From Notamacropus eugenii (taxonomy: Eukaryota > Chordata > Mammalia > Diprotodontia > Macropodidae), in contig NC_092875.1 in assembly GCF_028372415.1 (NCBI RefSeq), positions 190,741,522-190,805,521 on the forward strand: a DNA stretch of 64,000 nt. The letters are read 5' to 3'. Shown in pieces: positions 34,206-45,310 of the stretch. The notes beneath the pieces are model-generated. The model did no database searches. It had not been told where the DNA came from and worked only from the letters and a program-made list of their open reading frames with translations. The position numbers were made by a program, and so were the translations under genes. Every line of letters begins with the position of its first letter. Position 1 is the stretch's first letter.

Positions 34206-35285
34206 ATGTGAGAACTGATTTTCTCCCTTTTGTAACCAAGATTACTTTGTTGAATCTATCCAGTCTCTTACCTGAGCTTCAGTCCCATATCTCTAATTGC
34301 TCACCACCTATTGGATATCCCAGAGGTATCTCAAACTCAACATTTCCAGAACAGAACCCAGTCTTTTCTTCCAAACTCATCCTTCTTTCAAACTTCCCCA
34401 TTTCTATTGAAGATGCTGACATTCTTCTGAGCCATCCAAGTCCAAAATCTTGTAATTATCCTTACCTCCTCCTTCTCCACTGCTCTCCTCCTCACCAAAT
34501 CCAGTCAGTTGCCAAATCTCATCACTTCTGCCTCCACATCTCCCTCATCTGTACCCTTTTCTCTGCCGATCCAGCCACCTACTTTGGTTCATGCTCTTAT
34601 CACCTCTAGCCTAGACTATTGAAATACCCTCTCATGATTTTCCGATCCCAAATCTTTAGCTTTTTCTACTCATCTTCCACATAACTGACAAAATGATTTT
34701 CCTAAAACACAGTTCTTCCTGTCACTCTTCTACTCAGTAAATTCCAGTGGCTCCCTATTACATCTAGAATTAAATATAAATGCCTGCATTAGCATTTAGA
34801 TACCTTATCAACCTAGTTCCAACCAACCATTCCAGATTTACTATACATTATTTCATTTCATGTATTCTTTGTTCCAGCCAATGGACCTCACAAATTACAC
34901 ACCAATTCCCATTTCCATCCCTTTTTACAGGCTTTCCTCCATGCATGGAATGTACTCCCTCCTCACCTCTGCCTCTTAGAGCTGTTATTTCCTTCAAAAG
35001 TCAGTTCAAATGCTACCTTCTATCTGAGGCCTCTCCTCATCCCAGCAGCTAATGCCTCTCACTCAAAGTATTATCTGATCTTTATTTTTATATATTACAC
35101 ATTATGATATATGATATAATATATTATATACTATATATTATGATATATGTATGCATGTTCTCTGCCCCATTAGATTTCAAGCTCCTTGAGGGCAGACTGT
35201 TTTGCTTTTATTTTTCTATCCCCAATATCTTACACAGTGCCTGGTGCATGGTAGTTGTTTAATAAATGTTTCTTGATTGATTGAT
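34206..35285 (+). mobile_element. L2 LINE 3' part, plus strand, 1.1 kb
   Basis: The best-preserved L2 in the window: CCCATATCTCTAATTGCTCA, CACCTCTAGCCTAGACTATT, AGTGGCTCCCTATTACATCT, TTCCTTCAAAAGTCAGTTCA, AAGCTCCTTGAGGGCAGACT, GTGCCTGGTGCATGGTAG and TTGTTTAATAAATG, in canonical order. A short TA-rich expansion lies at 35082-35150. Open frames of 90-133 codons are chance frames in pyrimidine-rich sequence. Confidence 0.9.
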
Positions 35286-35289
35286 CAAT

Positions 35290-35440
35290 CCTAATAGCAG
35301 TTTTTTGAGGTGGGTGGCAAAATGTTACTCTAATTTTACAGATGAGGAAATTGAGGTTCAAAGATTAAGCAACTCAGAATCAGAGCCCAGATCTGTTCTG
35401 ACTCTTCCTTCCCATGATACCACAGGGCCTCCTTTCATGC
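35290..35440 (-). repeat. MIR, minus strand
   Basis: CTAATTTTACAGATGAGGAA, ATTGAGGTTCAAAGATTAAG and a degraded remainder. Confidence 0.6.
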
Positions 35441-36014
35441 TGGTCCTTTCTTGCCTGCTTGTTCTGAATTTTGATGCAGTTTGCTCTATGGTTTCATTGA
35501 ATCAGATCCATCTGCCCCTAACCATGGCTATATTCCTTTTCTTTCCTATGTTCTCCAATTTTGCTTCAGTTCTACAACGCTGTACAGACCGCTTCTCCTC
35601 CTCACTGACTCTCCCTCTATTTCTTAAATTTCATTCATCCATTCATTCTGTTATTATGCCAAACTTAAGAAATGCCCAATAAAATGAATTTTCCATCATT
35701 GTGGAACAAGAAAAGAGGATGGTTCATAAAACTGTGGGTCTCTATTAAACAGAGCTTGCTTTTCTTTTTAAACTTGCAATAAATTCATTACGTAACTTTC
35801 AAAGATGTTCTACTTGGCCTGTAATTTCTTGTAGCCTTCCTCTTGTTCTCATTTCTCTCCCCTCCCCTCCAGAAGTCTGTCACTGTGTTTAGATCTGGTA
35901 GTTAAGGTTAAGAGGAATAAGGTTAACCGTTTTAAATAAAACCTTAGGTCAGTTGTGTGCTATAGTGGCTAGCTTCCTATAGAGTCAAAAATGCCTGGTC
36001 CATAGCCTACTTCT
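35441..36014. other. No recognised feature
   Basis: Pyrimidine-rich sequence on the plus strand, no family recognised. Confidence 0.4.
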
Positions 36015-36740
36015 TAATACTTACCAGTCATAAAACTGTGTATATTCTTTGATCCAACAATACCACTACTAGGTCTGTATCCCATAGAGATCAAATACGA
36101 AGGAAAAAGACCTATTTATATGAAAGCATTTATAGCAGTTCTTTTTATGGTAGCTAAGAATTGGAAATTGAAGGGATGTCCACCAGTTGGGGAGTGTCTG
36201 AGTAAGTTGTAGTATGTGATTGTAATGGAAAATCATATTATACAATTTTTTTAAAATGGTGAGCAGGCTGATTTCAGAAAAACCTGAAAAGGCTTACACA
36301 AAATTGATGCAAAGTCAGTAAGCAGAACCAGGAGAACATTATACACAGTAACAGGAACACTGTACAAAGATCAACAGTGAATGACTTTTCTGTTTTCAGC
36401 AATACGATGAATGATTCAAGACAATTCCAAAAAATTCATGATGAAAAATGCTATTTTTTCAGAGAAAAAAATTGTCATCTGAATATAGACTGAAGCACAC
36501 TATTTCTTCCTTCCTTCCTTTCTTTCATCCTTCCCTCCTTCCATCTTTCCTTTCTTCTTTCCTTTCTTTTTTCCTTCTTTTTTGTTTATTTTCTTGCACA
36601 AAATGACTAATATGAATATGTTTTGCATGATTCACACATGTATAACCTATATCAAATTACTTACTGTCTCAGGAAGGGGGAGAGAAGAGAGGGAGAGAGA
36701 AAATTTGGAACTCAAAAACTTTTTTAAAAAATTAATGTTA
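36015..36740 (+). mobile_element. L1 LINE 3' end, plus strand, with TTCC/TTTC tract
   Basis: Sense L1: GATCCAACAATACCACTACT, AGCATTTATAGCAGTTCTTT, AATTGGAAATTGAAGGGATG, GCAGAACCAGGAGAACATTA, then the 3'UTR with a pyrimidine tract at 36501-36592 and a short A-rich end near 36720. Confidence 0.92.
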
Positions 36741-37262
36741 AATTGCATGACACAGCAGGTGCACACAGCCTCCTTTTGAGGAAGCTCAGATTTATCTCAA
36801 ACACAGCCTGTGTTCACTAATTATTAGTCATTTCTTCTGCACCTGCTTTTCCTGGTTCTTCATTTATATGTTATCAGCAGCAAGATGCATCACTTTGGTT
36901 GGGTCACTGCTAAATATGGTACTCTCTGCATTTTATTTTAATGCGGTAAATAAAACAAAATAAAAAAAATAAAGAACTGGTCCAGATGTAAAAGCATTAC
37001 GTAAAATGTCATCATAGGTTTGAGTATTGTCTTGAATATGTGGCAGGTTATATTGGGAGGGGTACACAAAGAGGCTGAATAGGTAAAAATAAAGGGGCAT
37101 TTCCCTTGTCCTCTAAAAAAGAATGTTAAAAATTTTTCTTTATATGTAATTGGGGAAAAGTAAAATATTATTTAAATTTTTTAAAATACTTACCAGTTAT
37201 GTGACCATAGGCTCGTCACAAACTTTGTGTTCTTAGTTCCTTGATCTGTGAAATAAAGATGA
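36741..37262. other. Unassigned, ending in a CORE-SINE piece (37190-37262, plus)
   Basis: 37190-37262 has TTACCAGTTATGTGACCATA and TTCCTTGATCTGTGAAATAA, a sense CORE-SINE fragment cut by the next repeat. The rest is AT-rich and unassigned. Confidence 0.5.
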
Positions 37263-37605
37263 TGATAATAATGGTTGGTTGTTGTCCTTCATATTTGAAG
37301 AGGACCAAAAGGACATCATTATGTCAAAGTCCATGTACCCTGTATCTAGCTGTGGCTAATCAGACCGATACAAGCTCAGAAGGCTCAACTACAGGTAGGG
37401 CACAAATAGTCTATATGAACATTTGGAATAGAGAGGTCTCTAAATTTGCCTATCTTATGATGCTCACTCCTTTCGAGCTATGGCAATTCTGCTTTGTAAA
37501 TTAGCCTTTTCAAGCTAAATGATTTATCATCAGTACAGTAGCTGACCTTGATGCCATTTTTGTCCTGTAACATTGCTGAAAACATCAACATTGCAAAAAA
37601 TCATG
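37263..37605 (-). repeat. Unclassified interspersed repeat, second copy, minus strand
   Basis: Same family as 24300-24590 in opposite orientation. It begins with GTTGTCCTTCATATTTGAAG and AGGACCAAAAGGACATCATT, the tail module shared with WSINE1-like elements. Confidence 0.65.
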
Positions 37606-37745
37606 GGAACAAGTACAGCTCTGCTTCACTCCATTGTGCAAACATGCCATCTGCCTCATTTTCTTCCATTGTAAAATGAGAATAACTTACTGTAAACTGC
37701 TCAGCACAGGGCTTGGCACATACTAGGTACTATATAAAAGCTTAT
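37606..37745 (+). repeat. 80-bp block duplicated at 39399-39478, then MIR tail, plus strand
   Basis: 37607-37688 is almost identical to 39399-39478 (one substitution and a 2-base length difference by eye). 37650-37745 continues as a CORE-SINE tail (CAGGGCTTGGCACATACTAG). Confidence 0.7.
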
Positions 37746-38515
37746 TCCTTTTCCCCTTCCCTGTAGTAACCCTCCTTCAGATATGCTGTGGGGCTCACAT
37801 TTGGCAATGTGTATCAAATGCTACATAAATGTCAAGGTCATTTGCTTTATTTTCATTTCTGTGATCTCATGAGTGTAGGGAGCTCCTGGTAAGGAACTTT
37901 CTCTACTAATACACCTTCGGTGCATCTTATAATCTTGGAGCTGCTGGAATATCAAGAGGTTGCCAAAGGTCAAAGATCCAGTACGTGTTAGAGGCTGGAC
38001 TTTTACCGGGATCTTCCAGACTCTAAAACCATTTTTCTTATGGACTGCACTAAGCTGCTTCTCAGTCAGTTGTTAATGTGTATCCATTAGAAAACTTTAG
38101 ATCTCTTACTTTTGGTGATTGATCCTAGTCAAAGTTGTGAAGTACTACAAATTTGTACTCCAGCCCTTCCTTCAAGGATACTACTTGTTGACCCTTTCGC
38201 CCTCCTAGACCCAAATGCTCCCAGACTGTCTTCAACTGCCTAGAACTGTCCACGTGTGACTTCATATGTGGATAAAGTCCCTAGACTCTAAATCTTTCTT
38301 TTGTTTGCCATTTTTTAGAATTTACTGAGAGTCAGTAAGAAGAAAGAACCAGATTTAGAATTCTAAGACTTAGTTTCTAAACTTGAGTGTGGAGCTAAAA
38401 GGATTAAGTCTACTATTATGCTCTCACTTTTTTTCCCCTCAGGGTGGTTAAGGTATCACCCACCTTTCCACTCTTGTTTGCAAACTGTTGATGTAAATGT
38501 GAACCATTATTACCC
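37746..38515. other. No recognised feature
   Basis: 0.77 kb with no clear family. 37990-38060 may be a MIR trace. Confidence 0.35.
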
Positions 38516-38785
38516 GTTCTTGGACCACTAGGTGGTGCAATGAATAGAACGCTGGGCCTAAAATCGAGAAGACCCATCTCTCTGAGTTCAAGTCTGGCCT
38601 TAGACACTTACTAGTTGTGTGATCTTGGGTAAGTCACTTAACCCTGTTTGCCTCAATTCCCTCATCTGTAAAATGAGCTGGAGAAGGAAATGGCAAAGCA
38701 TTTCAGCATCTTTGCCAAGAAAACTCCAAATGAGGTCATGAAGAGTTGGACACAATTGAAAACAACTAAACAACAAAATGTTCCA
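38516..38785 (+). mobile_element. MAR1-like SINE, plus strand
   Basis: CACTAGGTGGTGCAATGAAT head, TGAGTTCAAGTCTGGCCTTA, TCTTGGGTAAGTCACTTAAC, TGAGCTGGAGAAGGAAATGG and GAAGAGTTGGACACAATTGA. Confidence 0.9.
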
Positions 38786-39485
38786 TACCCTCAAAAAGCC
38801 TGGGGTACAGTAATGGGTAAATTAGATAATAATTGAGATCCTTTGCAATCCATAACTCTTCCAAACAGCCCCTTAAAGTCAATTAAAACACTTAGTTTCT
38901 AAAGCAAGCAAGTAGGGTAACAGAAATGGAAGTGGGGGTGGGGCAGGACACTAACCTAGGCAGGTGAGAGGAAATGTTTTAAAGAAGGCCAGTTTTTAGC
39001 TCTGCTCCAAGCACACTCAGTCCATTATTTCTCTACTTGTTTGGTTTGTTTTGTGAAGCAAAACTAAGCAGTTATCTTTTTATTAGATTTACAAGATACT
39101 AAGCAAATATATTCTTTAAATTTTTTTTCAATTATCAAACATTTCCCTTTTTTCTCCTTCACCCTCCCCTACACTAAATAAAAAAGAAAGAAAAGAAAAA
39201 CTAAACTGTTCCTTCTGCCTCTAAGGTCAGCCCTGGCTCCAGGGCACTCCAGGTTCACTATGACCTGACTGGGTCATAGCAGGGAGAACAATAGTGGAAA
39301 GAACCCAGAGGGTGATTCACTTTCTACTCTCTCCAAAAAAGCCTGTAAATCCTGATGTTTAGTTCAGCCATTATCCCTAATCTGCGAAAAAGCATCCGAA
39401 CAAGTACAGCTCTGCTTCACTCCATTGTGCAAACATGCCATCTGCCTCACTTCTTCCATTGTAAAATGAGAATAACTTTCTCTCT
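38786..39485. other. Unassigned with an L1-like scrap and the second 80-bp block
   Basis: 39116-39190 resembles an antisense L1 end. 39399-39478 is the second copy of the block at 37607-37688. Confidence 0.45.
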
Positions 39486-40360
39486 GGTAGGTATTATTTT
39501 TCCTCCATTTATTTATTTATTTATAGTTTTCAGCATTCACATCCATAAAATTTTGAGTTTTAAATTTACTCTCCTCTTTCTCCATCCCCCTCCCCAAGAC
39601 ATCATGCAATCTTATATAGGCTGTATTTATACATTCATATTAAACATATTTTCACATTAATCATGACGTAAAGAAGAATTGGAACTAATAGGAGGAACCA
39701 TGAGAAAGAAACAAAACAGAACAAAAAGGAGAGCAAATAGTGTGTATGCTTCCATCTGCATTCACACTCCAAATTCTTTCTCTGGACGTGGACAGCATTT
39801 TCCATTGTGGGTCTTTTGAAGTTGTCTTTCATCCTTGCATTGTTGAGAAGAACTAAGTCTCTCAAAGTCAGTCAATATACAGTGTGGCTGTAACTGTGTA
39901 CTATGTTCTCCTGGTTCTGCTCACTTCACTCAGTGTCAGTTCATATAAGTCTTTCCAGGCCTCTCTGAAGTCCACCAATTTCATCATTTCTTATAGTGCA
40001 ATAGTATTCCATTACATTCATATATCACAACTTGTTCAGCCATTCCCCAATTAATGGGTATCCTCTCAATTTCCAATTCTTTGCTACCACAAAAAGAGCT
40101 GCTACAAATATTTTTTGTACATGTGGGTCCTTTTCTCATTTTTATGATCTCTTTGGGATAGAAGTGATATCACTGGGTCAAAGGGTATGCATAGTTTGAT
40201 AGCCCTTTGTTCCAAATTGTTCTCCAGAATGACTGGATCAGTTCACATCTCTATCAACAATGCACTAATGTTCCAATTTTCCCACATCTTCTCCAATGTT
40301 TATCATTTTTCTGTTTTGTTATGTTAGCCAATCTGACAGGTGTGATAAGGTGGTATCAGG
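39486..40360 (-). mobile_element. L1 LINE 3' end, minus strand
   Basis: TTTATTTATAGTTTTCAGCA start, GAGTTTTAAATTTACTCTCC, purine tract at 39700-39735, CTCCTGGTTCTGCTCACTTC, CATTCCCCAATTAATGGGTA, ATCACTGGGTCAAAGGGTAT and GCCAATCTGACAGGTGTGAT. 5' truncated near 40360. Confidence 0.92.
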
Positions 40361-40734
40361 TAGGTATTCAATGCAGCAAAGATGAAGATGAAATACATGC
40401 CAGGTATGGTGGACAACCTATGTAAAGACATAGATATGGGAAATGGAGTACTATGTATGGGAGGGAGCAAGCAGGCCAATTTTGCTACATCACATAATAT
40501 GTAAAGGACAGTAACATACACTAAGCCTGGAAAGGTAGACTGGAAACATATCATGAAGGGCTTTAACTATCAAGGGAAGGAGTTCATATTTTTATCACCT
40601 TGGTGTGTGAAGGATGAATTAGAGAGGGGAAAGACTGGACGCAGGAAGACCAATTAAATGGCTATACCAAGAGTCCAGGTCAAAGAAACAAGAGCCTCAA
40701 ATAGTACCAACAATTAAATAAATGTTTTAGACCG
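40361..40734 (-). repeat. Decayed L2-like sequence, minus strand
   Basis: ATGAAGGGCTTTAACTATCA and GACGCAGGAAGACCAATTAA, CAAGAGTCCAGGTC resemble the antisense L2 at 8471-9375. Weak. Confidence 0.45.
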
Positions 40735-41040
40735 GGTCTGCACAATATATGGCCCATGGGCCATTGCAGCCTGCTCGTATGTTGTGCAGGCCCGTTTTAC
40801 ATTCTCTACATTTTTCACAGGCTTCCTGTGCTTTCAAGATCCAGGATAACCTTCACACTTGCCAGAGCTGGGCTTTGTGAAGCAAAACAGTGAACAGTGA
40901 AACCAAAACAGTCAAGGTTTACTTGCCAGATTTTGGTAGGTTTTCCTCTAGCACTTTCATAAGCTTGCTATTCTGAATATAGAATTAGACAAGATAGAGG
41001 AGTAAGATCAAGAATATCATGGCAAATCCTGGGGGGAGTG
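40735..41040. repeat. Possible hAT-type DNA transposon fragment
   Basis: GGTCTGCACAATATATGGCC followed by CATGGGCCATTGCAGCCTGC resembles one end of a hAT family. The other end is not evident. Confidence 0.35.
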
Positions 41041-41062
41041 GAGCAAGAAGAAAAGGGCTTGG

Positions 41063-41313
41063 TATGGCTGTTCAGTTATTTTCAATCAAGTCTGATACTT
41101 CATGACCCCTTTTGGGGTTTCCTTGGCAAAGATACTGGAGTGGTTTGCCATTTCCTTCTCCAGTTCATTTTACAGATGAGGAAAATGAGGCAAACAGGGT
41201 TAAGTGACTTGCTCAGGGTCACACAGCTAGCAAATGTCTGAGGCCAGATTTGAAACCAGTCTTCCTGATTCTAGGCCTGAGTGCTCTATCCACTGTGCCA
41301 CCTAGCTGCCCCA
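41063..41313 (-). mobile_element. MAR1-like SINE, minus strand
   Basis: CTTCATGACCCCTTTTGGGG, TACTGGAGTGGTTTGCCATT, GCTCAGGGTCACACAGCTAG and ATCCACTGTGCCACCTAGCT. Confidence 0.92.
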
Positions 41314-41329
41314 TGTAGCATTCTAGTAT

Positions 41330-41700
41330 TTGATAAATCTAAGTACACAGACTAATAAGGAAGTGACTCTAATTGATAAGCATTTCTGCTGCCAAAAATG
41401 GAAAATAGCTTGATGGAAAATAGGGTTAGACTATAAAACCCAGAATAGATTTAGATCTTATTTACAGACCAGAGTAAATTCCAAATGGATAAATGGTCTA
41501 AATTCCCCCCAAAAATACGCTGTTTAAAAATTGGAGAACAGAGTTATATTATAAGAAGACAGAAGATACAAGACAAAACTGATCCTAGCTATTCAGAAAA
41601 TTAATAAACTTTTGCATAAATAAAATTAATACAGCTAGAATCTGAAAAAAAAGCTGCAAATTGAGAAAAATATTTCTACTAAACATCTCTAATAAAGTCT
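41330..41700 (+). mobile_element. L1 LINE ORF2 fragment, plus strand
   Basis: CCAGAGTAAATTCCAAATGG, ATAAATGGTCTAAATTCCCC, AACTTTTGCATAAATAAAAT and ACATCTCTAATAAAGTCTGA follow the sense L1 order upstream of the usual 3' ends. Confidence 0.7.
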
Positions 41701-42080
41701 GACATCCACAAACAAGTTTTCCTCTGGCGCCAAACAGCATAAATTTAATTCCTCTTCATTGTAGAAATCTTTCAAATATTTGAACAAAATAAATTTCATT
41801 CCAATTCATTATAGAAACCTTTCAAATATTTGAACACGGATATCACAGCCTCCATGAGTCTTTTCTTCTCCAAGTTAACTATTCCCCACTCCAGCCTTTC
41901 TCTTAAGGAACAGACTAAAAACCCTTCCCCATCTTGGTTGTTCTCTGATGCTGTCCACTTTATCAATGTCCTTTCTAAACTATTAGCATTCAGAGCTGAA
42001 CACAAAACTTCAGATGTGATTTAACTAGGGGAAATTCCAGAAAGACAATCACCTCCTTATTCATGGAAGCTCCACCCCTC
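41701..42080 (-). repeat. CR1/L3 LINE, minus strand
   Basis: GGCGCCAAACAGCATAAATT, TTTCAAATATTTGAACACGG, GCCTCCATGAGTCTTTTCTT, CCACTTTATCAATGTCCTTT and CATTCAGAGCTGAACACAAA in order. A 45-base piece (AATTTAATTCC...TTTCAAATATTTGAACA) is present twice in tandem at about 41743-41836. Confidence 0.82.
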
Positions 42081-43084
42081 TTTTAATGCAGCTTGAGACT
42101 GAATTCGCTTTGGGGGCTGCCAAGTTGCAGTTGTCTGAGCCTTAGAAAAGATAAGCGATATGACCAACATACTGCCAGTAAGTGCTAGATGTGGTCTTGT
42201 GACCCCAAGTCCAGCACTCCATCAACAAAGCTATGCTACCTGTCAGCTGAGACATATCCTATAAAAAGCTAGCACATCACCTTATTTTTCTGAGAGTTAA
42301 AAATATCCAATCTGGGGGTCAGAGAGTTAAATAAAAATTCAGTAAAGAGACCTTGGAATTCCCTGGACTAACTTCGAAATATGCTGGCCTTTTGCCAAAA
42401 TGGTCACTCTCACTGGAATGTTTTAAGTGAGCATTTTGGATCACAGAAACAGTGAATTTCAGAGTGAAAGGGAACCTTATAGATTTTCTAATTGAGCCCC
42501 TTTATAGTTAAGATGAAGGAACTGAGGCAGAGCAAATCCAATGAGGCTTAGTTATTTAGCAGTCAGCAGTGAATGCACTCAATAGTTTGCAACAGAGAAA
42601 AATCCCTAAAAGGTATAGAGGTCTTTCTCCAATTCAGTCATCCAAATCAATCTTCTCTGGTAAAGAAGATTGTTTAGTTTAAATTCCAGTCCAGGTGACT
42701 GTATGCTATCTACTCGATTCGAATTGAACCAGTATTTTAAATCCATACGAACTACCTTGCTTTTCAAACTTTGTTCCCTCAACTTTTTAGTCAAATGAGC
42801 TTTAGTGCTTGAGAAGAAACAGAATGCTTACTTCTTATTCCATACAGAGATTGATTCTTAGTAGGAAAACAAAAAAAAATCCTGACACAACAGCAATTTT
42901 TGAAGGACAGCTTCAACTGTAATTTACAAAGTAATTGCATAAATAAAGTAATTCAGATGAGACCTGGGAAACTTAAGGAAAATCAAGGGATTTCTCTCTT
43001 CAGTCACCTCTAAAACAAAACAAAACACAACACAACAAAATAAAATGTAAGGACGGGAGAGAAGAAACAAACCAATAAGTTATT
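42081..43084. other. Mostly unassigned; MIR-like scrap at 42440-42560
   Basis: 42440-42560 has AGTGAATTTCAGAGTGAAAG and GAAGGAACTGAGGCAGAGCA, an antisense MIR-like piece. 42150-42240 may be another. The rest is unassigned. Confidence 0.4.
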
Positions 43085-43640
43085 TTTTTTTCCCCACTAA
43101 TTCACTGTTGGTGAAACTGCGAGCTGATCCAGTCATTTTGGAGAGCAACCTGGAATGAAGCTCCAGGAGTTATTAAACTGCCTTTGACCCAACAATACCA
43201 CTACTACGTCTATTTTCAAAAATGACTGGGGAAAAAGGAAAAGAACCTATATGTTCTAAAATATTTATAGCAGCTCTCTTTGGGTTGGCGAAGAACTGAA
43301 AATTGCTGGGATGCTTAGCAATTGGAAATGGCTGAACAAGTTATGGTTTATGATGTAATACTACTGTGCTATAAGAAATGATGAGCTCAATGATTGTAGA
43401 AAAACTTGGAAAGACTTGAACAAAATAATGAAGAGCAAAATGAACAGAATTAAGAGAACACTGTATACAGTAATGACAGTATTGTTTTAAGAACATCTTT
43501 GGACAACTACGTCATTTTGAATATTATAAATGCCCAGATTAGCTACAAGGAAGGAAGGAAGATGCAATCTGTTTCCAGAGAAAGAACTGATAAAAACTAC
43601 AATAAATTCTATCTCTACACAAATGCTTTTCTTCTCATAT
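43085..43640 (+). mobile_element. L1 LINE 3' end, plus strand
   Basis: CACTGTTGGTGAAACTGCGA, CAGTCATTTTGGAGAGCAAC, GACCCAACAATACCACTACT, ATAGCAGCTCTCTTTGGGTT and AATGGCTGAACAAGTTATGG. The 3'UTR ends without a clear tail. Confidence 0.9.
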
Positions 43641-43739
43641 TTTAAGCTTGTTTGTCCAAATATGACTTTAAGTATTTCTAGAAAAAGATCACCCCACAGT
43701 TCATGAGATAGGAGTTCTTTAAACAAAGGAAAAACAAGC

Positions 43740-44650
43740 CAGTTCAGTTAGAATCACAGAATCATAGAAGAGGAAGAAGAAGAAGGAGAAGAAGAAGAAG
43801 AAGAAGAAGAAGAAGAAGAAGAAGAAGAAGAAGAGGAGGAGGAGGAGGAGGAGGAGGAGGAGGAGGAGGAGGAAGACGAGGACGAGGACGAGGACGAGGA
43901 GGAGGACGAGGAGGAGGACGAGGAGGATGAGGAGAAGAAGGAGGAGGAGAAGGAGGAGGAGAAGAAGGAGAAGGAGAAGACCTCATTCATCAGTTTTCCA
44001 AGCTTCCAGCCAATTCAGGAATCTTTTATAGAGCAGGTAACCTCCCTCTGAAGGCATTCTTTGAGAGGGAACTCATTGTTTTACAAGGCAATACATTCCT
44101 GTTTAAAATGGTTTTAATTGTTAGGAAGATTTTCTCATATTACTTCGAAACTTATGCTTTGCAATGTCCAATTCTGTTTTATTCCTTTGGAGATCCACAA
44201 AATACATCTAATTCCTGTTCCTGAAAATAGCACCTGAAGTTTTGGAAGATAACAGCTGTGTCCACTCCCATCCCATTCCTCAATCCCCTGCCAAAAACAA
44301 ACAAACTATAGTTCTCTTCTCCAGACTAAACATCCCTAGTTCCTTCCTTCAGGGTTTCTTCCTCTGAAATGGTCTCTATTTCAGCGTCTTCACCATTCTG
44401 GTGATGCTCCTAAAGCCTCTCAAAGTCTCTTCTTAAATATGGCACCTTCAATAAAACTGAATATGCTACTCCAGATAGAATCCAACAGGCACATAGCTTG
44501 ATTTGGATACTTGCTTCTATTAACCTTGAGGTTGTGGTAGCAGTTACACACATCACACTTGATCTATATGGAGCTTTTGAAAAGCCTTTGGTTTTTTTTC
44601 CCCTGAAGGAATTGCTGGGGAGCCAAATCTCCAATATCAAACAAAGTTAA
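43740..44650 (-). repeat. CR1/L3 LINE 3' part, minus strand, about 0.9 kb with an internal purine tract
   Basis: Starts with the CR1 terminal motif GAATCACAGAATCATAGAAG, is interrupted by the simple repeat at 43766-43980, then continues: GGAACTCATTGTTTTACAAG, TTGTTAGGAAGATTTTCTCA, CCAGACTAAACATCCCTAGT, CACCATTCTGGTGATGCTCC. Confidence 0.82.
43766..43980. repeat. (GAA)n(GAG)n(GACGAG)n(GGA)n purine-rich compound microsatellite, 215 bp
   Basis: The plus strand is almost pure purine: GAA units to about 43834, GGA/GAG units, GACGAG units to about 43925, then mixed GAG/GAA. Only one T and a few C interrupt it. The long poly-Ser and Leu/Pro frames on the minus strand are artefacts of this tract. 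Confidence 0.98.
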
Positions 44651-45094
44651 TTTTTTTGAACCTTAGTATGGGATTTTATGTTTACTCCTTTGAAATTTAT
44701 CTTTTTAGTTTCAGCCCCTCCTTCCTGTCTGTTGAAATATTTTTGAATCTTAATTCTGTCATCAAGTAGATTAGCTTTCCCTCCTACTCTCTTCACCCAA
44801 GGCACAGGAATGAGAATAACAAGAAATGAGCTGGAAGGCTAGAGGACTTACACATAGTAAGTACTTAATAAATGTTTAATTGAATTGAAGCTCAGAGTTC
44901 TCACTAGTAGGTACCAATGGAGGCCATTCTCAGGCTGATCGGTAAGTCCATGATGGTATTGGTTGAAATAACTGAAGTAAGTACTAGAAAGTTCAACTGA
45001 AATAAGGGGAAGGTATCAGGGCACTGAAGAGATGAGACCAAACAGATGAGAGTGAATGAATTCAAGGCACAAGCTGGGGATTCCAAAGCCACCA
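44651..45094. other. Unassigned; L2 3' tip at 44840-44892 (plus)
   Basis: CACATAGTAAGTACTTAATA then AATGTTTAATTGAATTGAA is an L2 terminus. The rest shows no family. Confidence 0.5.
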
Positions 45095-45310
45095 AATGTT
45101 GTTTGTCCTTCATTCTCGAAGAGGACCACTGACATCAGGAGGGTGATGTCTTGACTTACAAGTGAAATGGATTTAAATGAGGGCTGTGCAAAGTCATCAG
45201 TCTCACTGTCTCCTTCAGAGTCACTGGAGCCCAGTAGCAAGACATAGGTCAAGACAACTGTAGATGACCCTGGATACGGTGGGAGACCCTTCCAAAGTCA
45301 CAGCACACAG
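45095..45310 (-). mobile_element. WSINE1-tail repeat, minus strand
   Basis: GTTGTTTGTCCTTCATTCTC, GAAGAGGACCACTGACATCA, GAGGGCTGTGCAAAGTCATC, ACTGGAGCCCAGTAGCAAGA and AACTGTAGATGACCCTGGAT. Confidence 0.8.

Noticed and set aside
34208-35052. Frames of 133 and 90 codons
   Set aside because: They lie in the pyrimidine-rich 3' part of an L2 LINE, which I take as non-coding here.
43754-43990. Poly-Ser and Leu/Pro-rich frames
   Set aside because: They arise from the purine-rich microsatellite on the other strand.
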